A stretch of 64,000 nucleotides of DNA, taken from assembly GCA_934702375.1 (NCBI GenBank), contig CAKUYE010000014.1:1-64000 (forward strand), given 5' to 3'. The notes below the pieces were generated by a model that saw only the letters and a program-made list of their open reading frames with translations, was not told where the DNA came from and made no database searches. The position numbers were made by a program, and so were the translations under genes. Below are positions 52,265 to 61,287 of the stretch, one piece after another. The stretch is from an uncultured Bacillota bacterium (lineage in GTDB: Bacteria; Bacillota; Dehalobacteriia; UBA7702). Numbering within the stretch: the first letter of the stretch is position 1; each line of letters starts with the position of its first letter.

Positions 52265-52988
52265 GGGGATCGCTCCTTTCTTTTTCCTGCTTTAGTTCTT
52301 CAATGGCATTTTCCAGACTTTCATTTACATAAGCAATGGTATCGTTGACCACCTTATCGGCCAAAGGGCGGAGATCCATATTTTGAACCGCATGGATGAT
52401 TTGCTCTATGGTCTTTTCCGGTACTTTGTAAATGCGCAGACACGCAGTGAGAAAGCCGGCGATCTTTTTTTTCATCGGAAAGAAAAAGTCGCATTTTCGC
52501 ATCATGTAGCTGCGCATAACGCCGGAAGAAGCCAGCTCCAGACCATAGAAAGTGCCGCTGTCGGTATCGGGCAGGTATGTTTGAAAGATCATTTCCAGCT
52601 TGGCGGTGGTTTTTTCGTGAATATATTCCGAAGTGGTGGGCAGGCTGTATGCGGAAACATAGAGATCCCGAAGGGCTTCGATGGATTCCGTTACATAAAG
52701 CTGGGTCACTGTCTCTACGGCGTAGAGCATCAGCGGGTCGTGGTCGGCTCCTAAATAGCGCTCCGATTGGTGGAACTGATAGGCAAAAACGTAGGGCACC
52801 AGTGCGTAAAGAATGGCCTCTTTATCGGCAAAGGAACGGAAAAATGCCGTTGTGGTGAGTCCGGCCTGTTTGGATATTTCGCTGATAGGGGTTTGCTGAA
52901 ACCCGTTTTTTAAAAACAGGCCTACGGCGGCCTGAAGCATCTTTGCCTGGGTAATTTTCCCGGCGGTGGTTTTCCCTTTTTTCGGCAT
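52245..52988 (-). CDS. TetR/AcrR family regulator
   Basis: This 247-residue protein has an N-terminal HTH (LQAAVGLFLKNGFQQTPISEISKQAGLTTTAFFRSFADKE, ~20-60) and a long all-helical ligand-binding C-terminal domain. It is the first gene of the operon with the ECF sigma factor. A TGTGA-N6-TCACA palindrome next to its own -10 box is a likely autoregulatory operator. It is slightly longer than typical TetR (190-220). Confidence 0.9.
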   Translation of the reverse strand: MPKKGKTTAGKITQAKMLQAAVGLFLKNGFQQTPISEISKQAGLTTTAFFRSFADKEAILYALVPYVFAYQFHQSERYLGADHDPLMLYAVETVTQLYVTESIEALRDLYVSAYSLPTTSEYIHEKTTAKLEMIFQTYLPDTDSGTFYGLELASSGVMRSYMMRKCDFFFPMKKKIAGFLTACLRIYKVPEKTIEQIIHAVQNMDLRPLADKVVNDTIAYVNESLENAIEELKQEKERSDPHGGTAK

Positions 52989-53035
52989 ACGATATACCTC
53001 TTATTTCTTTTTCTCTCTTTCTCTGTAACTGTAAT

Positions 53036-53051
53036 TGTGATTATATTCACA
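53036..53051. promoter_or_regulatory. Candidate operator TGTGA-N6-TCACA
   Basis: A perfect 5-bp inverted repeat with 6-bp spacing, immediately downstream of the -10 (minus strand) of the tetR operon. Its form is also that of a Crp/Fnr-family site; the adjacent TetR gene makes TetR the simpler candidate. Confidence 0.5.
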
Positions 53052-53079
53052 TTATACGACACAATATGCTGAAATACAA
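53051..53079 (-). promoter_or_regulatory. Promoter of the tetR - ECF sigma operon
   Basis: On the minus strand: TTGTAT, a 17-bp spacer, TATAAT. Confidence 0.55.
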
Positions 53080-53091
53080 GGATTTTTTACA

Positions 53092-53118
53092 AAAATGAAC
53101 CCCGGCAAATGCCGGGGC
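53092..53118 (-). terminator. Terminator of the pot operon
   Basis: CCCCGGC / GCCGGGG stem followed by TTCATTTTT on the minus strand. Confidence 0.75.
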
Positions 53119-53134
53119 AAAGGTTGTTTTATCT

Positions 53135-54253
53135 TTAGTTGATCTTGATTTTTTCCCAGAGGGTGTTGATGTAATCCAGGGTCTCGGTGTCGAGGTCGCG
53201 GAATGCGTATTTGTTGTAAAGCTCGGCAAAGTTTTCAAAATCCGGATAGAGGATCTCAACGACGTCTTTGCCCATGGCATCGATGTATTCTTCGCTGTTG
53301 TAGACCACTTTGTTGGGAGCTGCATAGGAAATGGTGATGGCATTGGCTACCGCCGGTTCTTCGGACAGCATATAGTTGATAAAGGCTTCGGCCAATTCCT
53401 TATTTTTGCAGCTTTTGGGGATGCACATGGCATCAATAAAGTAGTTGGTGGGTTCGGGATAATAGAATTGCAGATCCACATTTTCCGCCTGGTTATCACG
53501 CATCAGGAAGTAATCCCCGGCATAGTAAACACCGATGGCGGCTTCTCCCGATTCCATCAGGTTGAAGATTTCATCCATGACCAGACCGTAACGGAGGGGT
53601 TTTTGTTCCATCAGGGCATCGGCGGCCTGATCCCATTGGGCATGATCGGTGGTGTTTACATCGTTGCCCAGGCGGTACATGGCGGTACCAAAGGCATCTC
53701 TGGGGTTATTGAACTGCAGAATGGAGCCGGCATATTTTTTATTCCAGAGGAGATCCCAGCCGGTGGCGTCGGCTTTGTCTACTTTATTGGCATCGTAGAT
53801 GACACCGACGATACCGTAGGTGTAGGGAACGGAGTACTGATCTTCGGGATCGTAATAGAGATTATGAAAGTTGTCATCGACATTTTCATAATTGGGGATG
53901 TTGTCAAAATCCAAAGGCAGCAGAGCATCTTCGTTCCGGAGCCGCTCGATCATATAGTCCGAAGGAACGATGACATCGTAGCTGACGGCACCGGTGCTGA
54001 TTTTGGCATACATATCTTCGTTGCTGGTGTAGGTGTCGTAGTTGACCTTGACTTTTTCGCCGTAGGTTTCTTCGTACCAGTCTTCAAAGCCGGCAATGGA
54101 GTCAAAGCTTCCTTCACTGCCGTTGGCAATGTAGTCGCCGCCCCAGTTGTAGACGTTCAGGGTCAGGGCATCGGAGCCGCCGCAGCCGCTGAGGCAAAGC
54201 AGCATGGCGCAAAAAAGTGTCGTGGTGAGCAAAAGTTGAATGAGCTTTTTCAT
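53135..54253 (-). CDS. potD: Spermidine/putrescine ABC transporter, substrate-binding lipoprotein
   Basis: This 372-residue lipoprotein has a signal peptide with lipobox LSGC (Cys ~24), then a PotD/PotF-type bilobal binding protein: LNVYNWGGDYI, YDVIVPSDYMIERL, VPYTYGIVGVIYD and GEAAIGVYYAGDY. It captures polyamines outside the membrane and delivers them to PotBC. It is the last gene of potABCD, 21 bp after potC, with GGAGG before its ATG. Confidence 0.93.
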   Translation of the reverse strand: MKKLIQLLLTTTLFCAMLLCLSGCGGSDALTLNVYNWGGDYIANGSEGSFDSIAGFEDWYEETYGEKVKVNYDTYTSNEDMYAKISTGAVSYDVIVPSDYMIERLRNEDALLPLDFDNIPNYENVDDNFHNLYYDPEDQYSVPYTYGIVGVIYDANKVDKADATGWDLLWNKKYAGSILQFNNPRDAFGTAMYRLGNDVNTTDHAQWDQAADALMEQKPLRYGLVMDEIFNLMESGEAAIGVYYAGDYFLMRDNQAENVDLQFYYPEPTNYFIDAMCIPKSCKNKELAEAFINYMLSEEPAVANAITISYAAPNKVVYNSEEYIDAMGKDVVEILYPDFENFAELYNKYAFRDLDTETLDYINTLWEKIKIN

Positions 54254-54274
54254 GGATTCCTCCTTGATCTTATT

Positions 54275-55084
54275 TTAGCTTCTGTATAAACCGCGCTTTT
54301 CTTCGTCGTTTTTATCGGCCAGGTTGGAAAGGAATATCAGGATCAGCACCGCAAAGAAAATAATGGTTGCCAGAGCATACATCTTTGGGGTTACGGTCTT
54401 TTTCGTCATGCCGTAGATCCGTACCGGCAGGGTTTGAAAGCCGTTGCCGGTGGTAAAGTAACTGATAACGAAATCATCTAAGGAAAGGGTAAAGGCCATG
54501 ATCATTCCGGTAAGAATCCCGGGTTTGATCTCCGGCAGTTCTACCTTGAAAAAGGCTCCCAGAGGCGTGCAGCCCAGGTCTCTTGCGGCTTCGGGAATGG
54601 CCGGATCCATTTGCTGGAGCTTGGGCAATACCTGTAAAATGACGTAAGGCAGGCAGAAGGTGATGTGGGCAATGAGCATTGTTGCAAAGCTCAGGCTGGA
54701 CGCCGCACCGATCAGGCGGCCGATAAATACGAACATCAGCATCAGGGAGATCCCGGTGATGATATCCGGATTGATCATCGGTACATTGGTTACGGTATCA
54801 ATCATGGTGCGATACCAGCGACGGCGAATACGGTTGATGCCTACGGCTGCGGCTGTGCCCATGATGGTGGAAATCAGTGCGGCGCTGGTGGCGAGGATCA
54901 GGGTATTGTAAACCGATTGCAGGGTTTCCCTGTCGTTAAAGAGGTCGATATACCATTTTAAAGAAAACCCGGAAAAAACCGAGAGGCTTTTCGCTTCGTT
55001 GAAGGAAAAAATCAGCATGATGACAATGGGGGCAAAGAGGAAGAGAAAGGCCAATGCCATATATACTTTTGAGGCTGTTTTCAT
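54275..55084 (-). CDS. potC: Spermidine/putrescine ABC transporter permease
   Basis: This 269-residue permease has six TM helices and the EAA loop EAARDLGCTPLGAFFKVELP, which contacts the ATPase. The overall PotC pattern includes the start MALAFLFLFAPIVIMLIFSFNEAK and the LSLDDFVISYFTTG motif near the C-terminus. It overlaps potB by 4 bp and precedes potD. Confidence 0.93.
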   Translation of the reverse strand: MKTASKVYMALAFLFLFAPIVIMLIFSFNEAKSLSVFSGFSLKWYIDLFNDRETLQSVYNTLILATSAALISTIMGTAAAVGINRIRRRWYRTMIDTVTNVPMINPDIITGISLMLMFVFIGRLIGAASSLSFATMLIAHITFCLPYVILQVLPKLQQMDPAIPEAARDLGCTPLGAFFKVELPEIKPGILTGMIMAFTLSLDDFVISYFTTGNGFQTLPVRIYGMTKKTVTPKMYALATIIFFAVLILIFLSNLADKNDEEKRGLYRS

Positions 55085-55980
55085 CTTGCACCTCCCAAAG
55101 TCTTTTTGCCGGTGTAGTGGCGGAGCAGCGCCATGGCGGCAAGAAGGAATATCATCATGATAAAGGCAATGGCTGCGGCAAAGTGGAGGTTATTGGCAAC
55201 GTATTGCCCTTCGATGGCATCCCCCAGCAGGAAGAATTTGCCGCTGCCCAATTTTTGCGAAATGTAAAAGGTACTGATGGAGGGAATCAGCACCATAGTG
55301 ACTCCGGAGAGTACCCCCTGTAAGCTCAAGGGAAAGATGACTCGACGGAAAACTCCGACGCCGTTGCAGCCAAGGTCTCTTGCGGCTTCAATCAGTTTAT
55401 GATCCATCTTTGCCAGAACGGAGTAAATGGGGAGGATCATATAGGGTAAGTAGTCATAGACCATCCCCAGAACAACGGCGCCTTCGGTGCCGATGATGTG
55501 TAGTCCGCCGAGACCGAAGAGGGAAAGCATTCCGTTGAATACGCCGGTATCCTGTAAAATCGTCATCCAGGCATAGGTGCGGATCAAAAAGTTTGTCCAC
55601 ATCGGCAGCATGATGATGGTGACCATCATTTTTTGCACCTTGGGCGTGGCCTTGGCAATGATGTAGGCCACAGGGTACCCCGCCGCCAGACAAATGAGGG
55701 TGGAGATCACCGCCAGCTTAAAGGAACGCCAGAAGATCAGCAGGTAGGTATAAACTTCGGTGATTTCGCCGTTTTCCGAAACCACTTCGGAGGTGGCGGT
55801 AAAGAATCGAGTCATGTGCTCGGTGGTGAAAGCAAAATTGTTATCGGTAAAAGCGTAGTAGGCTACGAAGATCAGAGGTACGATGATGAAAATCACCGAC
55901 CAGGCGGTGTAGGGCAGCAATACCAGCTGCTGCAGCAGCGTAGGCTTTTGTCCGTTAATGAGTTGTTTATTTTTCTTCAT
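55081..55980 (-). CDS. potB: Spermidine/putrescine ABC transporter permease
   Basis: This 299-residue permease has ~6-7 helices, an extended loop after TM1 (NNFAFTTEHMTRFF) and the EAA loop IEAARDLGCNGVGVFRRVIFPLS. PotB-type IIVPLIFVAYYAF opens the protein. It overlaps potA and potC by 4 bp on each side, so the complex is made in fixed order. Confidence 0.93.
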   Translation of the reverse strand: MKKNKQLINGQKPTLLQQLVLLPYTAWSVIFIIVPLIFVAYYAFTDNNFAFTTEHMTRFFTATSEVVSENGEITEVYTYLLIFWRSFKLAVISTLICLAAGYPVAYIIAKATPKVQKMMVTIIMLPMWTNFLIRTYAWMTILQDTGVFNGMLSLFGLGGLHIIGTEGAVVLGMVYDYLPYMILPIYSVLAKMDHKLIEAARDLGCNGVGVFRRVIFPLSLQGVLSGVTMVLIPSISTFYISQKLGSGKFFLLGDAIEGQYVANNLHFAAAIAFIMMIFLLAAMALLRHYTGKKTLGGAR

Positions 55981-57095
55981 GATTCCGCCTCGCTATCTAC
56001 GTTGGACAGTTCATCCAATTCGTTGCTGTAGCAGGAGTAATCGCCGTATAAGCCGGAATATTTGGACTTTTTCATGATATGGATGGCATCGGGTTCGATA
56101 AAGAGACCGATGGTAGAGCCTTCGGGACAGAAATCCGTGGTTTGGATCATCCATTTAAAGCCGTCGATATCGACGATGATTTCGTAGTGAACCCCCATGA
56201 AGGTTACGGAAGTAACGACTCCTTGGAGCATTCCCTTTTCCGGTGTGACGATATCCACATCCTCGGGTCGCACCACAACGTCAACGGGTTCGTTGAGGTC
56301 AAAACCGGTATCGACGCAGTCGAAGGTGTGGCCGGAAAAGGACACCACCAGATCCCGAAGCATTGTGCCGTCTACGATGTTGCTTTCTCCGATAAAGTCG
56401 GCAACAAAGGCATTTTGAGGCTCATTGTAAATGTCGATGGGAGTGCCGATTTGCTGGATCTTTCCTTCGGAAATTACCGCAATGGTATCGGACATGGAAA
56501 GGGCTTCCTCCTGATCGTGGGTAACGAAAATAAAGGTGATCCCTGTGGCTTTTTGCAGCTTTTTCAGTTCCTGCTGCATATCCTTGCGCAGCTTTAAATC
56601 CAGTGCGCCTAAAGGTTCGTCGAGGAGAAGCACCCGGGGGTGGTTGACGATGGCCCGGGCAATGGCAACCCGTTGCTGCTGACCGCCGGAAAGGGTGGTG
56701 ACGGAACGATGGTCAAAGCCTTCCAGTGCGACCAGTTTCAGAACATCGTGAACGCGGTCTTTGATCTCTTTTTTCGGAACTTTTTTTTCTCTCAGCGGGA
56801 AAGCAATGTTTTCAAATACATTAAGGTGAGGGAACAGAGCATAGCGTTGGAAAACGGTATTGATGTTGCGCTTGTGGGGCGGGATATCGTTGATCCGCTT
56901 GCCCATAAAGATAACATCGCCTTCATCGGCATTGGCAAAGCCGCCGATAAGTCTTAAAATGGTGGTTTTTCCGCAGCCCGATGGACCCAACAGCGTTAAA
57001 AATTCATTATCATAGATGTCAAGACTGATATGATCCAATACGGTCTCGCCATCGAAAGACTTCGATATATTTTTTAATTCGATGATCTTGTCCAT
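55977..57095 (-). CDS. potA: Spermidine/putrescine ABC transporter ATP-binding protein
   Basis: This 372-residue ATPase has Walker A GPSGCGKTT (~38), Q-loop VFQRYALFPHLNVFEN, signature LSGGQQQR, Walker B VLLLDEPLGALD and the H-loop FVTHDQEEALS. A C-terminal TOBE domain follows. The ATG at 57095 has AGGAG upstream; the longer in-frame reading from 57155 would start inside the leader terminator and is rejected. It is the first gene of potABCD and lies ~33 bp after the leader terminator, so expression needs read-through of that terminator. Confidence 0.93.
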   Translation of the reverse strand: MDKIIELKNISKSFDGETVLDHISLDIYDNEFLTLLGPSGCGKTTILRLIGGFANADEGDVIFMGKRINDIPPHKRNINTVFQRYALFPHLNVFENIAFPLREKKVPKKEIKDRVHDVLKLVALEGFDHRSVTTLSGGQQQRVAIARAIVNHPRVLLLDEPLGALDLKLRKDMQQELKKLQKATGITFIFVTHDQEEALSMSDTIAVISEGKIQQIGTPIDIYNEPQNAFVADFIGESNIVDGTMLRDLVVSFSGHTFDCVDTGFDLNEPVDVVVRPEDVDIVTPEKGMLQGVVTSVTFMGVHYEIIVDIDGFKWMIQTTDFCPEGSTIGLFIEPDAIHIMKKSKYSGLYGDYSCYSNELDELSNVDSEAES

Positions 57096-57127
57096 TGCTA
57101 CGCTCCTATGCTTTTTGCTGTAATGCA

Positions 57128-57157
57128 GGAAAAAGGATGTACCTTTGCGGTACATCC
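57128..57157 (-). terminator. Leader terminator upstream of potA
   Basis: On the minus strand GGATGTACC-GCAAA-GGTACATCC is followed by TTTTTCC. It lies between the leader promoter and the potA start, the position of an attenuator. Confidence 0.85.
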
Positions 57158-57498
57158 CTTGCTGGAAATCTTTTTCATGTCAAATACACCCTTTCGGGGT
57201 GTATCGCGTTGATCCCAAATGGATTTTAGAGTCATATAGCAAAGATAAGATTACTTTTACTACTCTTATTGACCATTTCACAAGTTTGATACCGTCAGGC
57301 ATTGGTTATAAAGTAACCGACTTATAAAATTTGAGCTTCTAACTCAATCAATAAGGCAACAGAAGTTGCCACCGCATCGTGCGGAATTCGGCATTCGACC
57401 CGGCTGTCCGTGTGGCCTTAGCCTAGGCAAAGCTGCTTCGGCGGTCTGATATCTTTGGCTTGGAAGATTCATTGTCTGCTATCCATTAAAGATAGCAT
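57128..57498 (-). ncRNA. Structured leader RNA of the potABCD operon (unassigned class)
   Basis: This ~365-nt transcribed region runs from the promoter at 57501-57529 to the terminator at 57128. Minus-strand hairpins are GCTATC/GATAGC at the 5' end, GCTGC/GCGGT-type and CCGCA/TGCGG with GGCAAC/GTTGCC in the middle, GGTTA/TAACC, and ATACACCC/GGGTGTAT just before the terminator. The dense pairing, GC-rich core in an AT-rich gap, and terminator before potA suggest a riboswitch or other attenuator. No class I know (T-box, cobalamin, SAM, lysine, ykkC) fits. Confidence 0.6.
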
Positions 57499-57500
57499 AT

Positions 57501-57529
57501 ATTATGTCATAATTTGTCCTTTTTGTCAA
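57501..57529 (-). promoter_or_regulatory. Promoter of the pot leader
   Basis: On the minus strand: TTGACA (57529-57524), a 17-bp spacer, CATAAT (57506-57501), placing the start near 57494. Confidence 0.75.
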
Positions 57530-57669
57530 TACCCGGTTTCCCTTTTGCGTTCAAATAATATAAAATAGGAAATCATTTTGTCTTCTGACCGGATTTTCCG
57601 GAAAGGAAGAAGGATGCGGTTGTCGGTAGACGGATCTTATGTTAAAAGGGGCTGTTTTCTTTTGGGATA

Positions 57670-57699
57670 TTGACAATAATGGCTGTATTGGGATATAAT
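57670..57699 (+). promoter_or_regulatory. Promoter of leuS
   Basis: TTGACA (57670-57675), an 18-bp spacer and TATAAT (57694-57699), ~64 bp before the leuS start. I saw no T-box between it and the gene. Confidence 0.75.
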
Positions 57700-57762
57700 A
57701 ATATGTTGTATTATACGTAAAGATTATCTTCCTGGGAAGATAAAAATATAGGAGATCTGCAT

Positions 57763-60237
57763 ATGGAAAAAAAGTATGAAGCCCAGGCCATTGAGAAAAA
57801 ATGGCAGAAAAAATGGGAAGAAGAAAAAACCTTTAAAGTAACAGAAAGCGACGACAAGGAAAAGTACTATCTGTTGGAAATGTTCCCTTATCCTTCCGGG
57901 AACCTTCACATGGGTCACGTGCGTAATTACTCCATCGGTGACGTTGTTGCCCGATTCAAAAAAATGCAGGGCTACAATGTGCTCCATCCTATGGGTTGGG
58001 ATTCCTTTGGTCTGCCGGCAGAAAATGCTGCCATTAAGCATAAAGTGCATCCGGTGGAATGGACCTTAAGCAACATGGACAATATGCGCCGTCAGCTGAA
58101 ATCCCTTGGTATCAGCTACGATTGGGATCGTGAAGTTGCGACCTGCCTTCCGGATTATTATAAATACACCCAGTGGATTTTTCTTCAGCTCTACAAAAAC
58201 GGCTTAGCTTACAAGAAAAAATCTGCGGTAAACTGGTGCCCCTCCTGTGCCACGGTTCTTGCCAATGAACAGGTTGTGGATGGTGAATGCGAACGCTGCC
58301 ATACACAGGTGGAAAAGAAAAACCTTTCCCAGTGGTTTTTTAAGATTACCGATTACGCCCAGCGTCTTTTGGATGATCTGGAACTCCTTCCCGGTTGGCC
58401 CAACAAAGTAAAAACCATGCAGGAAAACTGGATCGGCCGCAGCACCGGTGTGGAAATTGATTTTAAACTGGAAGATTCCGATAAAACCATCTCCGTTTTT
58501 ACGACCCGTCCCGATACCGTATACGGTGTGACCTTCATGGTCTTTGCGCCGGAGCATCCCATTGTGGAAGAGCTGGTGGCCGGTACGGAATACGAAGAAA
58601 AGGTCAAAGAATTCAAAAAGAAAATGGACAAGCTTTCCACGGTGGAAAGAACCTCCAGCGATCTGGAAAAAGAGGGGATGTTCATCGGCAAATACGTCAT
58701 TAACCCCTTAAACGGCGACCGTGTGCAGCTTTGGATCACCAACTATGTCATTATGGATTACGGTACCGGTGCCGTTATGGGTGTACCCACCCACGACCAG
58801 CGTGACTTTGAATTCGCCAAAAAATACGGCATCGATATGAAAGTCGTTATCGCTCCGCCGGATAACCCTGATCTCAAGGTAGAGGATATGACCGAAGCCT
58901 ATGTGGAAGACGGCAACCTCGTTGCTTCCGACCGCTTTAACGGTATCAATAACCGCAAGGCCATCGAAGCCATTGCCGATTATCTGGAAGAAGCCAAACT
59001 TGGCCGCAGAGTGATTAATTATCGTCTCCGTGACTGGCTTATTTCCCGTCAGCGTTACTGGGGCGCTCCCATTCCTGTGGTTTATTGCGATAAATGCGGT
59101 ATTGTGCCGGTGCCGGAAGATCAGCTTCCCGTGCTTCTGCCTACCGATGTGGAATTTAACCCCGGCGGCGATTCTCCCTTAAAGACCAGTAAAACCTTTA
59201 TGGATACGACTTGCCCCTGCTGCGGCGGCCCTGCTACACGGGAAGTAGATACCATGGATACCTTTGTTTGCTCCTCCTGGTACTACCTCCGCTATACCGA
59301 TCCGAAAAATGAAAAAGAAGCCTTTAACCGCGAAGTCAGCGATTACTGGATGAATGTGGATCAGTACATCGGCGGTGTGGAACACGCAATTCTGCACCTG
59401 ATGTATGCCCGGTTCTTCATGAAGGTATTTTATGATCTGGGCCTCAGCAAGGCCAAGGAACCCTTCCAGAACCTCCTTACCCAGGGCATGGTTTTGAAAG
59501 ACGGCACAAAAATGTCCAAATCTTTGGGGAATGTTGTCAGCCCCGAAGCGATTATTGATAAATACGGTGCCGATACGGCTCGTTTGTTCATCCTCTTTGC
59601 GGCTCCTCCCGAAAAGGATCTGGAATGGAACGATGCTGCGGTGGAAGGCTGCTATCGCTTCCTGAATCGCATCTGGCGCCTTGTTCTGGCCAATGAAGAT
59701 ATCAAATCCACTGATTATGATGTTGCATCTCTTACCAAGGAAGATAAGGATGTTCGCCGCAAGATCCACAGCACCATTAAAAAGGTTACCGAAGATATCA
59801 GCGAACGCTTTAACTTCAATACCGCCATCAGCGCCATTATGGAATTAAATAATACCCTCGTTGCCTATAACGATACCGAAGGGAAAAAGCCCGGCCTGAT
59901 GAAGGAAGGTCTCGATGCTCTTATCGTTCTCCTTTCACCCTTTGCACCTCATATCACCGAGGAATTGTGGCATCTTACCGGTCACGAAGGCTCTATCATT
60001 GAAATGAGCTGGCCCGGCTATAACGAAGAAGCCCTTGCCGTGGATGAAGTGGAAATCGTGATTCAGGTAAATGGGAAGCTGAAAGGGAAAGAGCTTGCTC
60101 CTGCCGGTTTGGATAAACCCGGCCTGGAAGCTTTTATCAAGGATACCGATGCCTTTAAAACTCTTACCGACGGTGTTCAGGTGGTAAAAGTGGTTTGTGT
60201 TCCCAATAAACTTGTTAATATTGTTGTAAAACCCTGA
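57763..60237 (+). CDS. leuS: Leucine--tRNA ligase
   Basis: This 824-residue class I synthetase has the HIGH motif in PYPSGNLHMGHVRNY (~45), a CP1 editing domain (~220-420) with TTRPDTVYGVTF and the editing-site GTGAVMGVPTHDQRD, and zinc-type cysteines CDKCG and CPCCGG. The KMSKS motif is KMSKSLGNVV (~585), and the C-terminal anticodon and LeuRS-specific domains follow. AGGAG lies before the ATG. It is followed 7 bp later by holA, an arrangement found in several Clostridia. Confidence 0.96.
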   Translation: MEKKYEAQAIEKKWQKKWEEEKTFKVTESDDKEKYYLLEMFPYPSGNLHMGHVRNYSIGDVVARFKKMQGYNVLHPMGWDSFGLPAENAAIKHKVHPVEWTLSNMDNMRRQLKSLGISYDWDREVATCLPDYYKYTQWIFLQLYKNGLAYKKKSAVNWCPSCATVLANEQVVDGECERCHTQVEKKNLSQWFFKITDYAQRLLDDLELLPGWPNKVKTMQENWIGRSTGVEIDFKLEDSDKTISVFTTRPDTVYGVTFMVFAPEHPIVEELVAGTEYEEKVKEFKKKMDKLSTVERTSSDLEKEGMFIGKYVINPLNGDRVQLWITNYVIMDYGTGAVMGVPTHDQRDFEFAKKYGIDMKVVIAPPDNPDLKVEDMTEAYVEDGNLVASDRFNGINNRKAIEAIADYLEEAKLGRRVINYRLRDWLISRQRYWGAPIPVVYCDKCGIVPVPEDQLPVLLPTDVEFNPGGDSPLKTSKTFMDTTCPCCGGPATREVDTMDTFVCSSWYYLRYTDPKNEKEAFNREVSDYWMNVDQYIGGVEHAILHLMYARFFMKVFYDLGLSKAKEPFQNLLTQGMVLKDGTKMSKSLGNVVSPEAIIDKYGADTARLFILFAAPPEKDLEWNDAAVEGCYRFLNRIWRLVLANEDIKSTDYDVASLTKEDKDVRRKIHSTIKKVTEDISERFNFNTAISAIMELNNTLVAYNDTEGKKPGLMKEGLDALIVLLSPFAPHITEELWHLTGHEGSIIEMSWPGYNEEALAVDEVEIVIQVNGKLKGKELAPAGLDKPGLEAFIKDTDAFKTLTDGVQVVKVVCVPNKLVNIVVKP

Positions 60238-60244
60238 GGCGGCT

Positions 60245-61255
60245 ATGGATATTAAGCCGATCTACCTCTTTTACGGCGAAGAAAAATTTCTTTTGGCCAA
60301 GGATGTTGCCTTCTTTCGGAATTATTTTGCCAAAGAAGGCAGCCTTGCCGAGGAATACGACGGCGCCAAAACGCCTCTCCCCGTGATTTTGAATTCTGCA
60401 GCGGAGATTCCCCTTTTCGGTGGCAAGCGATTGATTATTGTGGATCATGCCCCCTGGTTCTCCAAAAAAGGAAAAAAAGAAGAGGATGGCGATGAAGATA
60501 CCGCCGCCGATAAAAAAGAGGAACGCGCCGCCGCCGAGCTTTTAGCCTATGCCGAATCGCCCAACGAAGATACCTGCCTTGTATTCATTGCTGATAGCGC
60601 AGATAAGCGCATGAAAACGGTAAAGGCGGTAGAAACCGTCGGCAAGGTGCGGAAATACGAACCGAAAAAAAGCTTTGAGCTGCCGGATTATATCCGTAAG
60701 CACCTTGGCCGCCAGAGAAAAAAAATCTCTCCCCAAGGGTTGGACCTGCTTTTGGCAATGGTGGGGGAAGATCTTGGTCTATTGACAGGGGAAATGGATA
60801 AGCTGGTTCTCTTTGTTGGTGACCGGGAGCGGATTGAAGCCGACGATGTGGAGCGGATCGTTTCTCAAACCGCCGAAGCTACCAGCTTTTTGCTTTCCGA
60901 TGCCATTGGTATGCGCCGTAGGGAAAAGGTGCGGGAGTATGCTCAATCGGTGCTTTCTCACACTAAGCCCGGGGAATACGCCATGCTGTTTGGCTATCTT
61001 ACCAACTATTTTCGCCTGCTGCTTCGAATTAAGGAACTGGCGAAAACCGGGAAATCCGAAAAGGCCATTGCCAAAGAGCTGGGCGTTCATGAGTTTCGTG
61101 TAAAAAAAGGCATGGAAGCCCAAAAAAAATATAGCGTCGATGAACTGATCGACGCCATGGCGGCGATGCTGGATTGTGACTATAAAGTAAAGTCCGGGCG
61201 TTGGGATTATGTCGATGGTCTCTTTATTACCCTAATGCGGATCGTGGAAGGATGA
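60245..61255 (+). CDS. holA: DNA polymerase III subunit delta
   Basis: This 336-residue clamp-loader subunit opens IKPIYLFYGEEKFLLAKDV (the delta Y-G-E-E/D motif). It has the AAA+-like fold without Walker motifs, the DLGLLTGEMDKLVLF region and the C-terminal LLLRIKELAKTGKSEKAIAKELGVHEFRVKK helix bundle. An acidic and lysine-rich insertion (KKGKKEEDGDEDTAADKKEE) at ~78-98 is unusual. It opens the beta clamp for loading. GAGGCGG lies before the ATG. Confidence 0.9.
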   Translation: MDIKPIYLFYGEEKFLLAKDVAFFRNYFAKEGSLAEEYDGAKTPLPVILNSAAEIPLFGGKRLIIVDHAPWFSKKGKKEEDGDEDTAADKKEERAAAELLAYAESPNEDTCLVFIADSADKRMKTVKAVETVGKVRKYEPKKSFELPDYIRKHLGRQRKKISPQGLDLLLAMVGEDLGLLTGEMDKLVLFVGDRERIEADDVERIVSQTAEATSFLLSDAIGMRRREKVREYAQSVLSHTKPGEYAMLFGYLTNYFRLLLRIKELAKTGKSEKAIAKELGVHEFRVKKGMEAQKKYSVDELIDAMAAMLDCDYKVKSGRWDYVDGLFITLMRIVEG

Positions 61256-61287
61256 CAATTCACTCTACATTTCGCACAAGATTACCG

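Noticed and set aside
57145..57327. 60-codon plus-strand ORF opposite the pot leader
   Set aside because: It looks somewhat protein-like but has no ribosome binding site, lies antisense to a region with a clear promoter and terminator, and crosses the leader hairpins. I could not link it to any family.
57128..57400. T-box leader for leuS or pot
   Set aside because: AAGGGATGTACCGC on the minus strand and TGCCACCGC on the plus strand only resemble the T-box UGGNACCGCG. The tRNA-pairing UGGN is absent and I found no Stem I with specifier loop.
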